64,000 bases of DNA from Lentibacillus jeotgali (GTDB lineage: Bacteria; Bacillota; Bacilli; Bacillales; Amphibacillaceae). The stretch spans positions 17,353 to 81,352 of the forward strand of contig NZ_AGAV01000022.1 of assembly GCF_000224785.1 (NCBI RefSeq). The letters are read 5' to 3'. The position numbers were made by a program, and so were the translations under genes. Below, in pieces: positions 54,929 to 63,270 of this stretch; position 1 is the stretch's first letter, and each line of letters opens with the position of its first letter. The notes beneath the pieces are model-generated. The model worked only from the letters and a program-made list of their open reading frames with translations, did not search any database and was not told the DNA's origin.

Positions 54929-55089
54929 AAGGATCCCTCCGATGGTTATGGTGTGGTTACTTTAATTTTATCAGAGGCGATCCTTTTTGTTTACTAAAAA
55001 ATAAACGATAATATAAAAAAAGCGTGGTATCTCACCTAAACGGTAAGTACCACGCTTCTTTTATATTTACTGGGTTATGTCCCAACCTC
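53251..55089 (-). mobile_element. IS1182 family insertion sequence
   Basis: Terminal inverted repeats GAGGCTGGGACATAAC (53251-53266) and GTTATGTCCCAACCTC (55074-55089), one mismatch. Length 1839 bases with one intact transposase gene. Inserted just beyond the IS3 remnant. Confidence 0.88.
55018..55062. terminator. Hairpin inside the IS1182 promoter end
   Basis: AGCGTGGTA (55021-55029) and TACCACGCT (55048-55056) with A and T tracts on both sides. Likely blocks transcription entering the element from outside. Confidence 0.7.
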
Positions 55090-55119
55090 AAATTAATCTA
55101 CATTTAAGAATGGAATAAA

Positions 55120-55383
55120 TTAAAATTCATGACTTTTATACTTATAACAGTTTGTGATATACGGCATTTTCGGATTGTTTACAAGCTTCTTACAGTAATC
55201 TTCCTGCACGCTAAATCGTTCCCCTGTATCCATATTTTCTGCTATATGTTCCTCGCTTTCATCTCTTGTACTATCCCAACGATAGTGTATAAGTTCACCG
55301 TTAAATTGGAATTCAGTAATTATTGGGTCTCCATACTGTGAAAAATGGGTAACTGAACGGTAGTGATGTATAAGGAAGAGCAT
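55120..55383 (-). pseudogene. Truncated DUF4362-like protein
   Basis: An 87-residue frame on the minus strand. YRSVTHFSQYGDPIITEFQFNGELIHYRWDSTRDE resembles the second half of DUF4362 proteins (lipoproteins with an (E/Y)GDPI block followed by a D(S/N)(S/T)RD block and a late Cys pair). The signal peptide and first half are missing and no ribosome binding site is seen, so I take it as a remnant beside the IS1182 end. The family match is from memory of its pattern. Confidence 0.45.
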
Positions 55384-55462
55384 TTCGAAAAAAGAAGAGA
55401 TCGCTGCAGCTTATATTTGAAAAACTCACAAAGAAAATTTTGAAAAGGAAGGAGCAGACATT

Positions 55463-55622
55463 TTGAACAAGAAGACCTATATTTACAATATTACATTGAC
55501 TAACGGCGAATTGCTCAAAAACATACGGAGTAAAGGCGGATCGCTTCAACTCAGGTTTAATGGTATCGGAACAAGTTTTGTCCCTGTGGATCAAAGTGGA
55601 ATTGGTTAACATTGAAGAATAG
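55463..55622 (+). pseudogene. Small gene with a probable one-base frameshift
   Basis: TTG at 55463 follows GGAAGGAG and encodes KKTYIYNITLTNGELLKNI...GTSFVPVDQSGIG, 48 residues to TAA at 55607. If one base is restored near 55581, the frame continues as SLWIKVELVNIEE to TAG at 55620, a more natural end for a small beta-rich protein. The family is not recognised. The ribosome binding site and coding-like start indicate a real gene, intact or recently frameshifted. Confidence 0.5.
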
Positions 55623-55637
55623 GACTGTTTTGCTTTT

Positions 55638-55695
55638 ATTGGGCGCAAATCTGGAATAAGAATTAGCGCCAATGCTGAAAAAGAGCCATTTTGCA
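55638..55695 (+). repeat. Hairpin repeat family B, copy 3
   Basis: GGGCGCAAATCTGGAATAAG then AATTAGCGCC (55641-55670, 30 bases), followed by AATGCTG...GAGCCATTTTGC. Confidence 0.8.
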
Positions 55696-55721
55696 TAACT
55701 TTATGTTATGAGGTGGAATCA

Positions 55722-56054
55722 ATGTGGAAAAAAATTAAATGTACTGTGTTCGCAATTGTATTAGTCGGCTTATTATCTGCGTGTAGTTCCTCTAATGCCG
55801 ACAAAACAGATGGTAATGAGACAAAAGTAACTTTTACAGGAACCATTGAAAAGATAATGGATCAAAACGTTGCTATTGTAACAATAGAAGAGGGCAAAAT
55901 ACTTAAATCAGGACAAGAAGTGAGTGTGAATCTTTCAGTTGCCAATAATACAACGTTTCAAATTGGCGATAAGATTAGAGTCGGATATGATGGTAAGGTT
56001 AGAGAAAGCTACCCACTTGGAATTAATACAACTTTTGTAGAATTGATTAATTGA
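55722..56054 (+). CDS. Putative lipoprotein, DUF3221-like
   Basis: A 110-residue exported lipoprotein: signal peptide with lipobox LLSAC (Cys near residue 21), then a small beta-barrel-like domain with FTGTIEKIMDQNVAIVTIEEG and IGDKIRVGYDGKVRESYPLG, the latter like the KV...G.I.ESYP end of DUF3221 proteins. AGGTGG stands 5 bases before the ATG at 55722; GTG at 55713 lies in the Shine-Dalgarno. It is bounded by family B repeats on both sides. Function unknown. Confidence 0.72.
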   Translation: MWKKIKCTVFAIVLVGLLSACSSSNADKTDGNETKVTFTGTIEKIMDQNVAIVTIEEGKILKSGQEVSVNLSVANNTTFQIGDKIRVGYDGKVRESYPLGINTTFVELIN

Positions 56055-56071
56055 GGCTTGTTAAGTTAACG

Positions 56072-56100
56072 GATGCAAGAAACGAACAAGATTGTGCACC
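56072..56100 (+). repeat. Family B repeat, tail fragment
   Basis: GGATGCAAGAAACGAACAAG matches the tail GGTGCAAGAAACGAATAAAA of the copy at 56190 and of the copy at 15868. Confidence 0.45.
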
Positions 56101-56189
56101 TATAAAATTATAAATTATTGGATCTTGGCCTCCTCCATCTGGTGGTGATACTTGGTAGCCAATAATTTATCGTTAAAGTCTTGAAATTT

Positions 56190-56262
56190 ATACGATAGGG
56201 CGCCTATCTGGAATAACGATTAGCGCCCGTACTGTACATAAGGGTGCAAGAAACGAATAAAA
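56190..56262 (+). repeat. Hairpin repeat family B, copy 4 (best formed)
   Basis: GGGCGCCTATC, loop TGGAATAAC, GATTAGCGCCC (56198-56228), then ACTGTACATAAGGGTGCAAG. The 11-base stem is the longest of the family. Confidence 0.85.
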
Positions 56263-56331
56263 CTTGTGTTTTTTCTTAATTTGTTGGGCTATGTTGTGGA
56301 ATAATAAATTTCAAAAAAGGTGGAATAAGAA

Positions 56332-57102
56332 ATGAGCGATCATAATGAGCAAGTCATACATCAATTTAAAAAACAAGCACAAGGGTTTTCTAACAAAAAT
56401 CTATCTCTGAGCAATGATCAATACATTCAGTGGATTTTATCGAGTATACCTTTAAACAAAAGTCATTCTGTACTGGATGTTGCTGCAGGAACCGGAATTG
56501 TTAGTCGGGCTATGGCTCCTTTCGTATCTCAAGTTACATCTTTGGATCTCTCACCTGATATGATTCGTCAAGGGAATCAGGAAAACAAGCAACATCAAAT
56601 ATCCAACATCCAATTTGTTCAGGGTTCAGCTGAAAATCTGCCCTTTGAAGATGATTCGTTTGATATTGTGGTTTGTCGGCTCGCTTTTCACCACTTTACC
56701 GATCCCTATAAGGTTTTTCGCGAGATGGTTCGATGCGGGAAAAGAGGAAGTACTATCGCTGTGATCGATATGATTTCTCCAAAGGAATCCGAATTAAATC
56801 AGTCCTATAATCAATATGAAATTCTCAGAGACCCTTCCCACGTTAAGGCATTAACAAGGGAAGAATTAATAAATATGTATAAAACAAGCGGTATAAGCAT
56901 TCTTTCGAGTGAAGCCTTGCAGGTAGAAAAAAGTGTTGAGGATTGGTTGGCATTGACGAAAACTGATGATGACACCAGTTCCAGAATTGTGGGAGATTTA
57001 AAGAATGAATTGTCCGGTGGTAAAGAGACAGGGTTATTTCCCTTTTATAAAGAAGATGAGCTTATGTTTTACCATACCTACTTCAAAATCATCGGAAAGT
57101 AA
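56332..57102 (+). CDS. Class I SAM-dependent methyltransferase
   Basis: A 256-residue methyltransferase of the UbiE/MenG-like type. Motif I is VLDVAAGTGIVSRAM near residue 47, with LDLSPDMI following, then SAENLPFEDDSFDIVVCRLAFHHF (motif II region). The substrate cannot be told; such single genes are often of unknown small-molecule specificity. AAAGGTGG precedes the ATG. Flanked by family B repeats at 56190 and 57107, transcribed alone. Confidence 0.85.
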   Translation: MSDHNEQVIHQFKKQAQGFSNKNLSLSNDQYIQWILSSIPLNKSHSVLDVAAGTGIVSRAMAPFVSQVTSLDLSPDMIRQGNQENKQHQISNIQFVQGSAENLPFEDDSFDIVVCRLAFHHFTDPYKVFREMVRCGKRGSTIAVIDMISPKESELNQSYNQYEILRDPSHVKALTREELINMYKTSGISILSSEALQVEKSVEDWLALTKTDDDTSSRIVGDLKNELSGGKETGLFPFYKEDELMFYHTYFKIIGK

Positions 57103-57106
57103 TAGA

Positions 57107-57172
57107 CAATCTGGCGTGAATCAGGAATAAGGATTTGCGCCAATGCTGCATCATAGGGCCAGATTGTTTAAT
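57107..57172 (+). repeat. Hairpin repeat family B, copy 5
   Basis: AATCTGGCGTGAATCAGGAA, TAAGGATTTGCGCC (to 57141), AATGCTGCATCATAGGGCC, AGATT. The outer AATCTGGC/GCCAGATT also pair, enclosing the element. Confidence 0.78.
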
Positions 57173-57211
57173 AAAATATAAGTGAATAGTAATCATAATT
57201 GAGGTGATATT

Positions 57212-57409
57212 GTGGGGTTTTGGTATTTACTATTATTCTTGATAGGTATTGTTTTTATTATTGTAGGTGTCACCAAAAAAGGAGTTTCTGGAGAAGTTAA
57301 GGCAGTTATTATGCTGTTTGTTATTGGAGTTTTATTTATTGTTGGTTCAGTAATCTTATTGATGCCTGGTAGTTCTGATGTTATTGCTGATCTTTTAAAA
57401 CTGTCTTAA
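57212..57409 (+). CDS. Small membrane protein, 65 residues
   Basis: GTG start preceded by GAGGTGATATT. Two membrane helices, residues 3-20 (FWYLLLFLIGIVFIIVGV) and 30-51 (AVIMLFVIGVLFIVGSVILLM), joined by a short polar turn. No known family. It lies between two family B repeats. Confidence 0.68.
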   Translation: MGFWYLLLFLIGIVFIIVGVTKKGVSGEVKAVIMLFVIGVLFIVGSVILLMPGSSDVIADLLKLS

Positions 57410-57462
57410 AACAATCGGGAGCTTAACTTGAATAAGGGATTAGCGCCTGTTTCCTTTTCAGG
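57410..57462 (+). repeat. Hairpin repeat family B, copy 6
   Basis: AATCGGGAGCTTAACTTGAA, TAAGGGATTAGCGCC (to 57447). Core 31 bases. Confidence 0.65.
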
Positions 57463-57584
57463 GGTTTAGCTAAAGCTTATTTGAAACAAATATTAGCTTA
57501 TTTTTATGAAAATTCATTGAATTTAATATCTGGTTTTGAAATAATTGGTATTATTAAATGGTTTTTTTAAAAGGGGATAACATA

Positions 57585-58412
57585 ATGCTAACAGAAAAGG
57601 TTCATATTGCCGCGCCAACAGCTTTTTTTGAAGATGAATCTTTAAATATTCAAGGGACAATAAACCATATAAGAGACCTGTATAAACAAGGAGTAAAATC
57701 TGTTCTTGTCTCTGGGACTACTGGAGAACAGCACAGTTTAAACTTTCAGGAGAAAATTGAAATAATAAACGGTTTAGAACTGGAAGAAGAACTTATTAGT
57801 AATATGGAAATAATATTTGGTGTGGCTTCAATTAGACAGAAAGAGGCAGAGGAAATAGCTGAAAAGATTCGACACACAAAAATATCCGGTATCATGGTTG
57901 GGTATCCACCGTATGTTATACCGACACAAGAAGAAGCATTTATTTATACAAAGAGGATTATCCATCTTAGTAATAAACCTACAATTTTATATAACAATCC
58001 AAAAAGAACTGGATTTGATTTATCAGAAAAGAGTATTATTCAATTAAGTAAGATAAACTTAGTGGTTGGAATAAAAGATCCTGGCAATAAAGAAAAAATT
58101 GAACGCATAAAAAAAGGTACACATAGAAACGATTTCTATTTTTATGCTGGTGGAGAAGTGGATTTAGAAGAAAAAGTATTACATGGATATGATCGCCTTT
58201 CTTCCATTGCCGGGAATGTTTCCCCGACAGAAATTAGTCAATGGTTTCAAAAAATGCTTCTGAAGCAAAAAGTAAGTAAACGAGAAAGAGAAAAAATAGA
58301 AAATATTATGGAAGATGTTTATCAAGGGAACGCTATTGTGAATCTGAAAAAAACTATTAATCATAAGGGTATTCCAATGGGGATTTGCAGGAGTCCAATA
58401 GGAAATATTTGA
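57585..58412 (+). CDS. Dihydrodipicolinate synthase family protein
   Basis: A 275-residue TIM-barrel lyase of the DapA/NanA family. The Schiff-base Lys is in VVGIKDPGN near residue 163, the Tyr in ILYNNPKRTG near 138, and the Thr-Thr pair in SGTTGEQHS near 45. It is AT-rich compared with the housekeeping genes and stands alone between repeats, so I take it as an acquired aldolase-type enzyme rather than the lysine-pathway DapA; the substrate is unknown. AAGGGGATAACATA precedes the ATG at 57585; the longer frame from 57558 starts before that Shine-Dalgarno. Confidence 0.82.
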   Translation: MLTEKVHIAAPTAFFEDESLNIQGTINHIRDLYKQGVKSVLVSGTTGEQHSLNFQEKIEIINGLELEEELISNMEIIFGVASIRQKEAEEIAEKIRHTKISGIMVGYPPYVIPTQEEAFIYTKRIIHLSNKPTILYNNPKRTGFDLSEKSIIQLSKINLVVGIKDPGNKEKIERIKKGTHRNDFYFYAGGEVDLEEKVLHGYDRLSSIAGNVSPTEISQWFQKMLLKQKVSKREREKIENIMEDVYQGNAIVNLKKTINHKGIPMGICRSPIGNI

Positions 58413-58437
58413 TTCGATAGAATATATAAGTTACTTC

Positions 58438-58502
58438 CACAATACGATCGGGCGCGCTAATCGAATAGTGTGTCCTTCTGAATAGCAGATTGCGGAAGAA
58501 GG
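58438..58502 (+). repeat. Hairpin repeat family B, copy 7 (divergent)
   Basis: AATACGATCGGGCGCGCTAA, TCGAATAG, then a second GAATAG and GATTGCGG. The start matches the copy at 62812; the right arm is degenerate. Confidence 0.6.
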
Positions 58503-58614
58503 GTTTATTACGTTAGATATTTTTTCATGTTTAAAGAGTGATTCGTTTATGTTAGAAATCGACTCTTTTAGATGGCTAATAGAAGATAAAAAAGATGAAA
58601 CTCTTGCGTAATGC

Positions 58615-59025
58615 CTAGCGTATTTTATTGTTATGCCACTTCCCGGGATTCATGTCATCCGAGATCTTATGATTAATAATGTCCATGTAATGACTGGCTT
58701 TATCCTCCATATATTTGGCTTTTTGTTTCGCTTCTTCTAACTGATCCATAGCATTAGCTTTTTGTTTCATAATGATGTCATAGCGTTCTTCAATGGTAGC
58801 GTCTCCTTGCAAACACAAATCGACATAGGCTTTGATATCTTCCACGGACATGCCGCATTGCTTTAGGTATTTGACTCCTGTAAGCCAATTGATGGATTCG
58901 TCATCAAAAAGACGATGATTGTTCTTGTCACGTTTTATACTGGGAACTAACCCCTTATCTGTATAGTAGCGAACAGTATGTTCAGTAAGGTCAAGGAATT
59001 TAGCTACTTCCCATACCGAATACAT
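58615..59025 (-). CDS. MerR family transcriptional regulator
   Basis: A 136-residue MerR regulator. The winged helix is residues 1-70 (YSVWEVAKFLDLTEHTVRYYTDKGLVPSIKRD, FDDESINWLTGVKYLKQCGMSVEDIKAYV), followed by a long dimerisation helix. No conserved metal-binding cysteines are present; the type fits AdhR/YyaN-like regulators that respond to aldehydes or electrophiles. In that group the regulator is normally divergent from an oxidoreductase. Here the transposon at 59068-60640 separates it from the aldo/keto reductases at 60770 and 61716, whose promoter has a MerR-type palindrome. Confidence 0.87.
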   Translation of the reverse strand: MYSVWEVAKFLDLTEHTVRYYTDKGLVPSIKRDKNNHRLFDDESINWLTGVKYLKQCGMSVEDIKAYVDLCLQGDATIEERYDIIMKQKANAMDQLEEAKQKAKYMEDKASHYMDIINHKISDDMNPGKWHNNKIR

Positions 59026-59067
59026 TTGAAATCCTCCCTCAATAAATTAAGATTTTTTTAGAATTCC

Positions 59068-60640
59068 GAATCAATTTCATAATAGCTCTTTTTAAAAACA
59101 CAAAGACCTGCAGAATTTTTAAAATGGATTTTTTAAAAATTCCTTTAAACAGCTTGCTAGGCAGCCTGTTGTTGGTTTAGCTTCGCATTAATACGATCTG
59201 CAGCTAGTTTTGAAGCATTATACATCAAGGTAACGATATCAAAATGAACTTTGGCTCGTTTTCCTGTACGATGACGAACATTGTTGAGTTGAAAAAACTC
59301 CTTTAAATACGCATTGACACGCTCAACTGCCGAACGACGTTTGTAGATGTCATTCCAAGCTTTGGAACCCCGGGCTGGCGCTGTGTATCGTCTGAGATCT
59401 TTGGTGATTTTCATCTTGAACACTTTTTGGCATATGCCTTCATTGGCTAAAGGGCAGTCTTTACATTCCTTCGGGCTAGTATATTTTAGGGTTTCATACC
59501 TGGCGTCATAACTATCATAACGATATGAATGCTCACGGAAACACGTCGGGGCAAAATGTTTATCAAATCCAATCGGTTCCGATTCATTGCGTTTGTTATA
59601 GGCAATAATGGATTGCTGACCCATCTGATATACTTGCTTATATATTGGCTCAAAGTCATAACCGGCATCCATTGTCTGATAACGCAAGTTTGGAAGAGGC
59701 AAATGTCCATCAATTCCTTTCAGTAATGGAATCGCAGCTTTTCCGTCGTTCAGATTTCCGGATGAAAAAAGGGATTGTAAAATATATTGACTCGATGCAC
59801 CGACAGCCAGATGACCTTTATAACCAAACCAGGATTCATTTTTGCCTTCACTGTTCTTCTTGACGCCCCATTGGGGATCCCAGGGAACTTCATCAAGAAG
59901 TTCGGTTAAGGAAGCGTCCAATTGGGCTACAATTCGCTTGTCATAAAGTGCCATGTTAGCTTCTTTTTCAGCTTGTTCCTTCAGCCACTGATCACGCTCT
60001 TCCTTGGATTTGCGGCCGCGCTTTTTTGGTTCCGGCTTTGACTTTTCTTGTTTAGGCGGTGCCTGATCGCGTGCTTCGAAGTGGGTTGCATCGATGGCGA
60101 CTGTGTCATCAACGATAAAACCTTCCGCAATGGCTTGAAGGATAACTTTTTCCTGTGCTTTTTCCAAAGCATTTGATTCGCTCAGCTTCGCTAAAAGCCG
60201 GGAATAGGAAGCTTCAGAAGGAATACTGTCAGAAACCAGGAATCCGCAATTCAATTTGAAGGCAATGTCGTCATTTAGGCGCTTTATCAAGTCTTTCATG
60301 GTTGGGATACGTTCAACATAACGAATGAAAATGGAAATAACCATCGCTGCATAATTTAGCTCTTCAGGCGCACCAAGTCGCGATTTTTTAGTGATTTCGT
60401 GATAAATGGCATCCAAATCAATTGCGGAAATGATGGCCTCATATTTTTGGGTAGGTTCCATTTCATATAATTCTTGGATGCCAAATAAGCTCGTTTGTCG
60501 TATAATGGTCATAGGGAGTACTCCTCCAATCTTTATGGATGTTTTAGTCAACTACCATTATACAAGATTTGGGGAGGTACTTCCTTTTTTATGTCTGCGA
60601 GCCCTTGCGAGATAAGGGCTAAGAATTATGAAATTCATTC
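59068..60640 (-). mobile_element. Insertion sequence with 5-bp target duplication
   Basis: Terminal inverted repeats GAATCAATTTCATAAT (59068-59083) and ATTATGAAATTCATTC (60625-60640), one mismatch. The target ATTCC is duplicated at 59063-59067 and 60641-60645. Length 1573 bases, one intact transposase gene. Confidence 0.88.
59157..60512 (-). CDS. DDE transposase (IS1182/IS5-like)
   Basis: A 451-residue transposase. N-terminal DUF772-like part (ELNYAAMVISIFIRYVERIPTMKDLIKRL, CGFLVSDSIPSEASYSRLL), first catalytic Asp in VAIDATHFEARDQAPP, a basic linker EPKKRGRKSKEER, second Asp in YQTMDAGYDFEPIYKQ, Cys pair CKDCPLANEGIC, and C-terminal YKRRSAVERVNAYLKEFF with the catalytic Glu. The ATG at 60512 follows GGAGG; the TTG at 60551 is upstream of it. 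It is intact and may be active. Confidence 0.88.
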   Translation of the reverse strand: MTIIRQTSLFGIQELYEMEPTQKYEAIISAIDLDAIYHEITKKSRLGAPEELNYAAMVISIFIRYVERIPTMKDLIKRLNDDIAFKLNCGFLVSDSIPSEASYSRLLAKLSESNALEKAQEKVILQAIAEGFIVDDTVAIDATHFEARDQAPPKQEKSKPEPKKRGRKSKEERDQWLKEQAEKEANMALYDKRIVAQLDASLTELLDEVPWDPQWGVKKNSEGKNESWFGYKGHLAVGASSQYILQSLFSSGNLNDGKAAIPLLKGIDGHLPLPNLRYQTMDAGYDFEPIYKQVYQMGQQSIIAYNKRNESEPIGFDKHFAPTCFREHSYRYDSYDARYETLKYTSPKECKDCPLANEGICQKVFKMKITKDLRRYTAPARGSKAWNDIYKRRSAVERVNAYLKEFFQLNNVRHRTGKRAKVHFDIVTLMYNASKLAADRINAKLNQQQAA

Positions 60641-60668
60641 ATTCCAATAAAAAATTTATTATAACCTC

Positions 60669-60699
60669 TTGCCTTCGTGCCACACGAAGGTGATAAGTT
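60669..60699 (+). promoter_or_regulatory. MerR-type promoter before the aldo/keto reductases
   Basis: CCTTCGTGCCACACGAAGG (60672-60690) is a near-perfect inverted repeat inside a 19-base spacer between TTGCCT (60669-60674) and TAAGTT (60694-60699). The long spacer with an operator inside is the MerR-family activation arrangement. Confidence 0.7.
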
Positions 60700-60769
60700 A
60701 ATCATAGTTCAGGTTGCTGAAATTGTAAAGGCAACTTGGTATAAAATTAAATTTTTAGGAGGAACAGTG

Positions 60770-61621
60770 ATGCAAAAAGTGATTTTAAACAATGGTGTTG
60801 AGATGCCTATAATCGGCTTTGGAGTTTTTCAGATAGAGGATGCACATATTTGCGAACAAGCAGTCTATGATGCAATTGAAGCAGGATATCGTTTAATTGA
60901 TACAGCTTCTGCCTATTTGAATGAAGAAGCAGTCGGCAGAGCAATCAAAAGGAGCGGTGTTCCAAGAGAAGAATTATTTATCACAACTAAGCTAATCATC
61001 CAAGAGCAAGGATATAAAGAAGCAAAAGAAGCATTTGAAAAATCTTTAAGACGTCTTCAAGTAGATTATTTAGACTTATATCTTGTGCATCAGCCACTAG
61101 GAGATTACTATGGCTCATGGAGAGCGTTAGAGGAATTATACAAAGAAGGGAAAATACGAGCTATTGGTGTCAGCAATTTTTATTCTGATCGTTTAATTGA
61201 CCTCATTCAACACAATGATGTTGTTCCAGCAGTTAATCAAGTAGAAACCCACCCCTTTACTCAGCAAACTGATAGCCAAAAGATTATGAAAGAGTATAAC
61301 GTACAAATCGAGTCATGGGGACCTCTAGCTGAAGGAAAAAATAACATTTTTGAAAATGAAAAGTTACTTGAGTTGGCACATAAATATGGTAAAAGCGTAG
61401 CACAAGTCATTTTGCGTTGGCTTGTTCAAAGAGATACTGTAGTGATTCCGAAATCTGTTCATAAAGACAGGATTATTGAAAACATCGATATTTTTGATTT
61501 CGAACTTGACAATAATGATATGAAACAGATTAGTACTTTAGATACAGGTAAAAATTTAATCGTTAACCACCGTGACCCTGATTTAGTCAAAGGATTTGGC
61601 ACGATAAAATATGACATTTAA
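60770..61621 (+). CDS. Aldo/keto reductase
   Basis: A 283-residue NADPH-dependent AKR of the YvgN/YtbE group. Catalytic tetrad: Asp and Tyr in [15 protein letters not shown] (near residues 44-49), Lys in ITTKL, His in [25 protein letters not shown] near the C-terminus is the cofactor-binding block. TTAGGAGGAACAGTG precedes the ATG at 60770; the longer frame from 60677 reads through the promoter. Likely reduces toxic aldehydes, controlled by the MerR-type promoter upstream. Followed after 94 bases by a second AKR. Confidence 0.9.
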   Translation: MQKVILNNGVEMPIIGFGVFQIEDAHICEQAVYDAIEAGYRLIDTASAYLNEEAVGRAIKRSGVPREELFITTKLIIQEQGYKEAKEAFEKSLRRLQVDYLDLYLVHQPLGDYYGSWRALEELYKEGKIRAIGVSNFYSDRLIDLIQHNDVVPAVNQVETHPFTQQTDSQKIMKEYNVQIESWGPLAEGKNNIFENEKLLELAHKYGKSVAQVILRWLVQRDTVVIPKSVHKDRIIENIDIFDFELDNNDMKQISTLDTGKNLIVNHRDPDLVKGFGTIKYDI

Positions 61622-61715
61622 TATTTTTGATCATGCAAAAACCCGTTTTCTATAAAAATTATAATTCTACATGGACCGTACAGTGTACGTATTCAAATAA
61701 GAAAGGATGAGGGAG

Positions 61716-62693
61716 ATGCAAAAACGTTTTTTGAGAGATTTAGAGGTTTCATCAATTGGCTTTGGTTGTATGGGTTTTAGTCACGGGTATGGCAGCGGTC
61801 CAGACAAACAAGAGTCCATTCAATTGATTCGAGGAGCCTATGATTTGGGCTGTACCTTTTTTGATACAGCCGAAGTATATGGGAACGGCCACAATGAAGA
61901 ACTAGTCGGGGAAGCTTTAAATCCTATAAGAGATAACGTTGTCTTAGCAACAAAATTGTTTATTGATAGTGAAACAGAAGCTAATTCTATCGAACAATTA
62001 GAACAAAGTATACGTAAACACTTAGATGCTTCATTAAAAAGACTGGGCACTGATTATGTTGATCTCTATTATCAGCATCGAGTAAACAAAGACATTCCTG
62101 TCGAAGATGTTGCGCATGTTATGGGTAAATTAATCGATGAAGGCAAAATACGAGGCTGGGGTCAATCCCAATCTACAGAGGAAGAAATTAGACGGGCACA
62201 CGCTGTCACACCACTAACTGCTATTCAAAGTGAATATTCTATCATGGAGCGGATGTTTGAAAAAGATGTCATTCCTGCCTGCGAAGAACTGGGTATCGGA
62301 TTTGTTCCATTTTCTCCTTTGGCAAGTGGATTTTTATCTGGTAACATCAGCAAAGATACGAAATATACGGGGGATGATGTAAGAAGAGTTATCACCCGTT
62401 TTGATCCAGAAAGTGTGGAAGCAAATCAGCCGTTGTTAGATCTTCTTACGCAGTTTGCAGAAGCAAAAGAAGCTACACCTGCGCAGGTATCTCTGGCCTG
62501 GATGCTTCATAAAGGAGATTTTATTGTGCCTATTCCTGGTTCGCGAAAGCTAGAGCGAATTCAGGAAAATCTAGGCGCAGCTGAAGTCGAGCTTACGGAG
62601 GAAGAGTACAATCAAATTGAGGAAGAACTTTCAAACGTTGAAATTCATGGTAACCGGACAGATGAAGACATTGCCAAGTTAAATGATCTTTAG
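61716..62693 (+). CDS. Aldo/keto reductase, second
   Basis: A 325-residue AKR of a different subgroup (AKR13-like): SIGFGCMGFSHGYG at the start, tetrad in FFDTAEVYGNGHNEELVG, LATKLF and LYYQHRVN, and FIVPIPGSRKLERIQENL as cofactor block. AAAGG lies 9 bases before the ATG at 61716; the ATG at 61707 touches it. Probably cotranscribed with the preceding reductase and closed by the terminator at 62724. Confidence 0.9.
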   Translation: MQKRFLRDLEVSSIGFGCMGFSHGYGSGPDKQESIQLIRGAYDLGCTFFDTAEVYGNGHNEELVGEALNPIRDNVVLATKLFIDSETEANSIEQLEQSIRKHLDASLKRLGTDYVDLYYQHRVNKDIPVEDVAHVMGKLIDEGKIRGWGQSQSTEEEIRRAHAVTPLTAIQSEYSIMERMFEKDVIPACEELGIGFVPFSPLASGFLSGNISKDTKYTGDDVRRVITRFDPESVEANQPLLDLLTQFAEAKEATPAQVSLAWMLHKGDFIVPIPGSRKLERIQENLGAAEVELTEEEYNQIEEELSNVEIHGNRTDEDIAKLNDL

Positions 62694-62723
62694 GGTTGAG
62701 CTTAAGCATATTTATTTAATAGA

Positions 62724-62768
62724 CGAAGAAGGCATGTCCAGCGCGAACATGCCCTTCTTTTGTTTTTG
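62724..62768 (+). terminator. Terminator of the aldo/keto reductase operon
   Basis: GAAGAAGGCATGT and ACATGCCCTTCTT arms followed by TTGTTTTT. Confidence 0.85.
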
Positions 62769-62811
62769 CAGCGCAATGATTTTTTATAAAATAGGAAGAA
62801 GAGCATATACA

Positions 62812-62890
62812 ACAATACGATCGGGCGCACTTCCAGAATAAAGGGGAGCGCCCAATTTGCCATTGTAGGGCCATTTAATTGAATAAAGGT
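62812..62890 (+). repeat. Hairpin repeat family B, copy 8
   Basis: ACGATCGGGCGCACTTCC, AGAATAA, GAGCGCCC (62823-62853), ATTTGCCATTGTAGGGCC, GAATAAAGG. Nearly identical in plan to the copy at 51304, 11.5 kb away. Confidence 0.82.
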
Positions 62891-63270
62891 ATAGTATCAG
62901 TGAAGCCGTCACTACGGGTAAAGTAGATGATTGTTATTCAAATGCCTTTTGATATGATTGTTTTCCCAGATGAATGATAAATAAAAATAAAAGAATTTCT
63001 TTAAATAGCGAACAACCGCATTTCTCACTGTGAAATTACGGTTGTTTAAAATAGTAGTTTGTTATTATGTCATTGAATAGATGTGATATTTAAGTGTGGT
63101 AAACTTTCCCCCGCATTAAGAATATATATTGCATCACTAGCGTTGCATAAATAATAAAAGAAAATTGATAATCTTGTTAATTATCCAAAATATAGGTTTC
63201 TGGGTATAAAAAATCCTTTATAATGGAATTGGTGGTTGTTGTCCAAATCCAAAATAAAGGAACTCAGAAT
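62891..63270. other. Intergenic stretch before the IS4-type transposase
   Basis: A hairpin at 63010-63048 (AACAACCG/CGGTTGTT) may be a terminator. TATAAT near 63221 is a likely transposase promoter. The left end of the insertion sequence must lie here but cannot be placed because its other end is outside the window. Confidence 0.45.

Noticed and set aside
58550..58614. 20-codon frame MLEIDSFRWLIEDKKDETLA
   Set aside because: No clear ribosome binding site and too short; perhaps the tail of a lost gene, but not supportable.
51304..62890. Family B repeats as integron attC sites
   Set aside because: The core lacks the RYYYAAC/GTTRRRY pair of attC and no integron integrase is present; the cassette comparison is only by arrangement.
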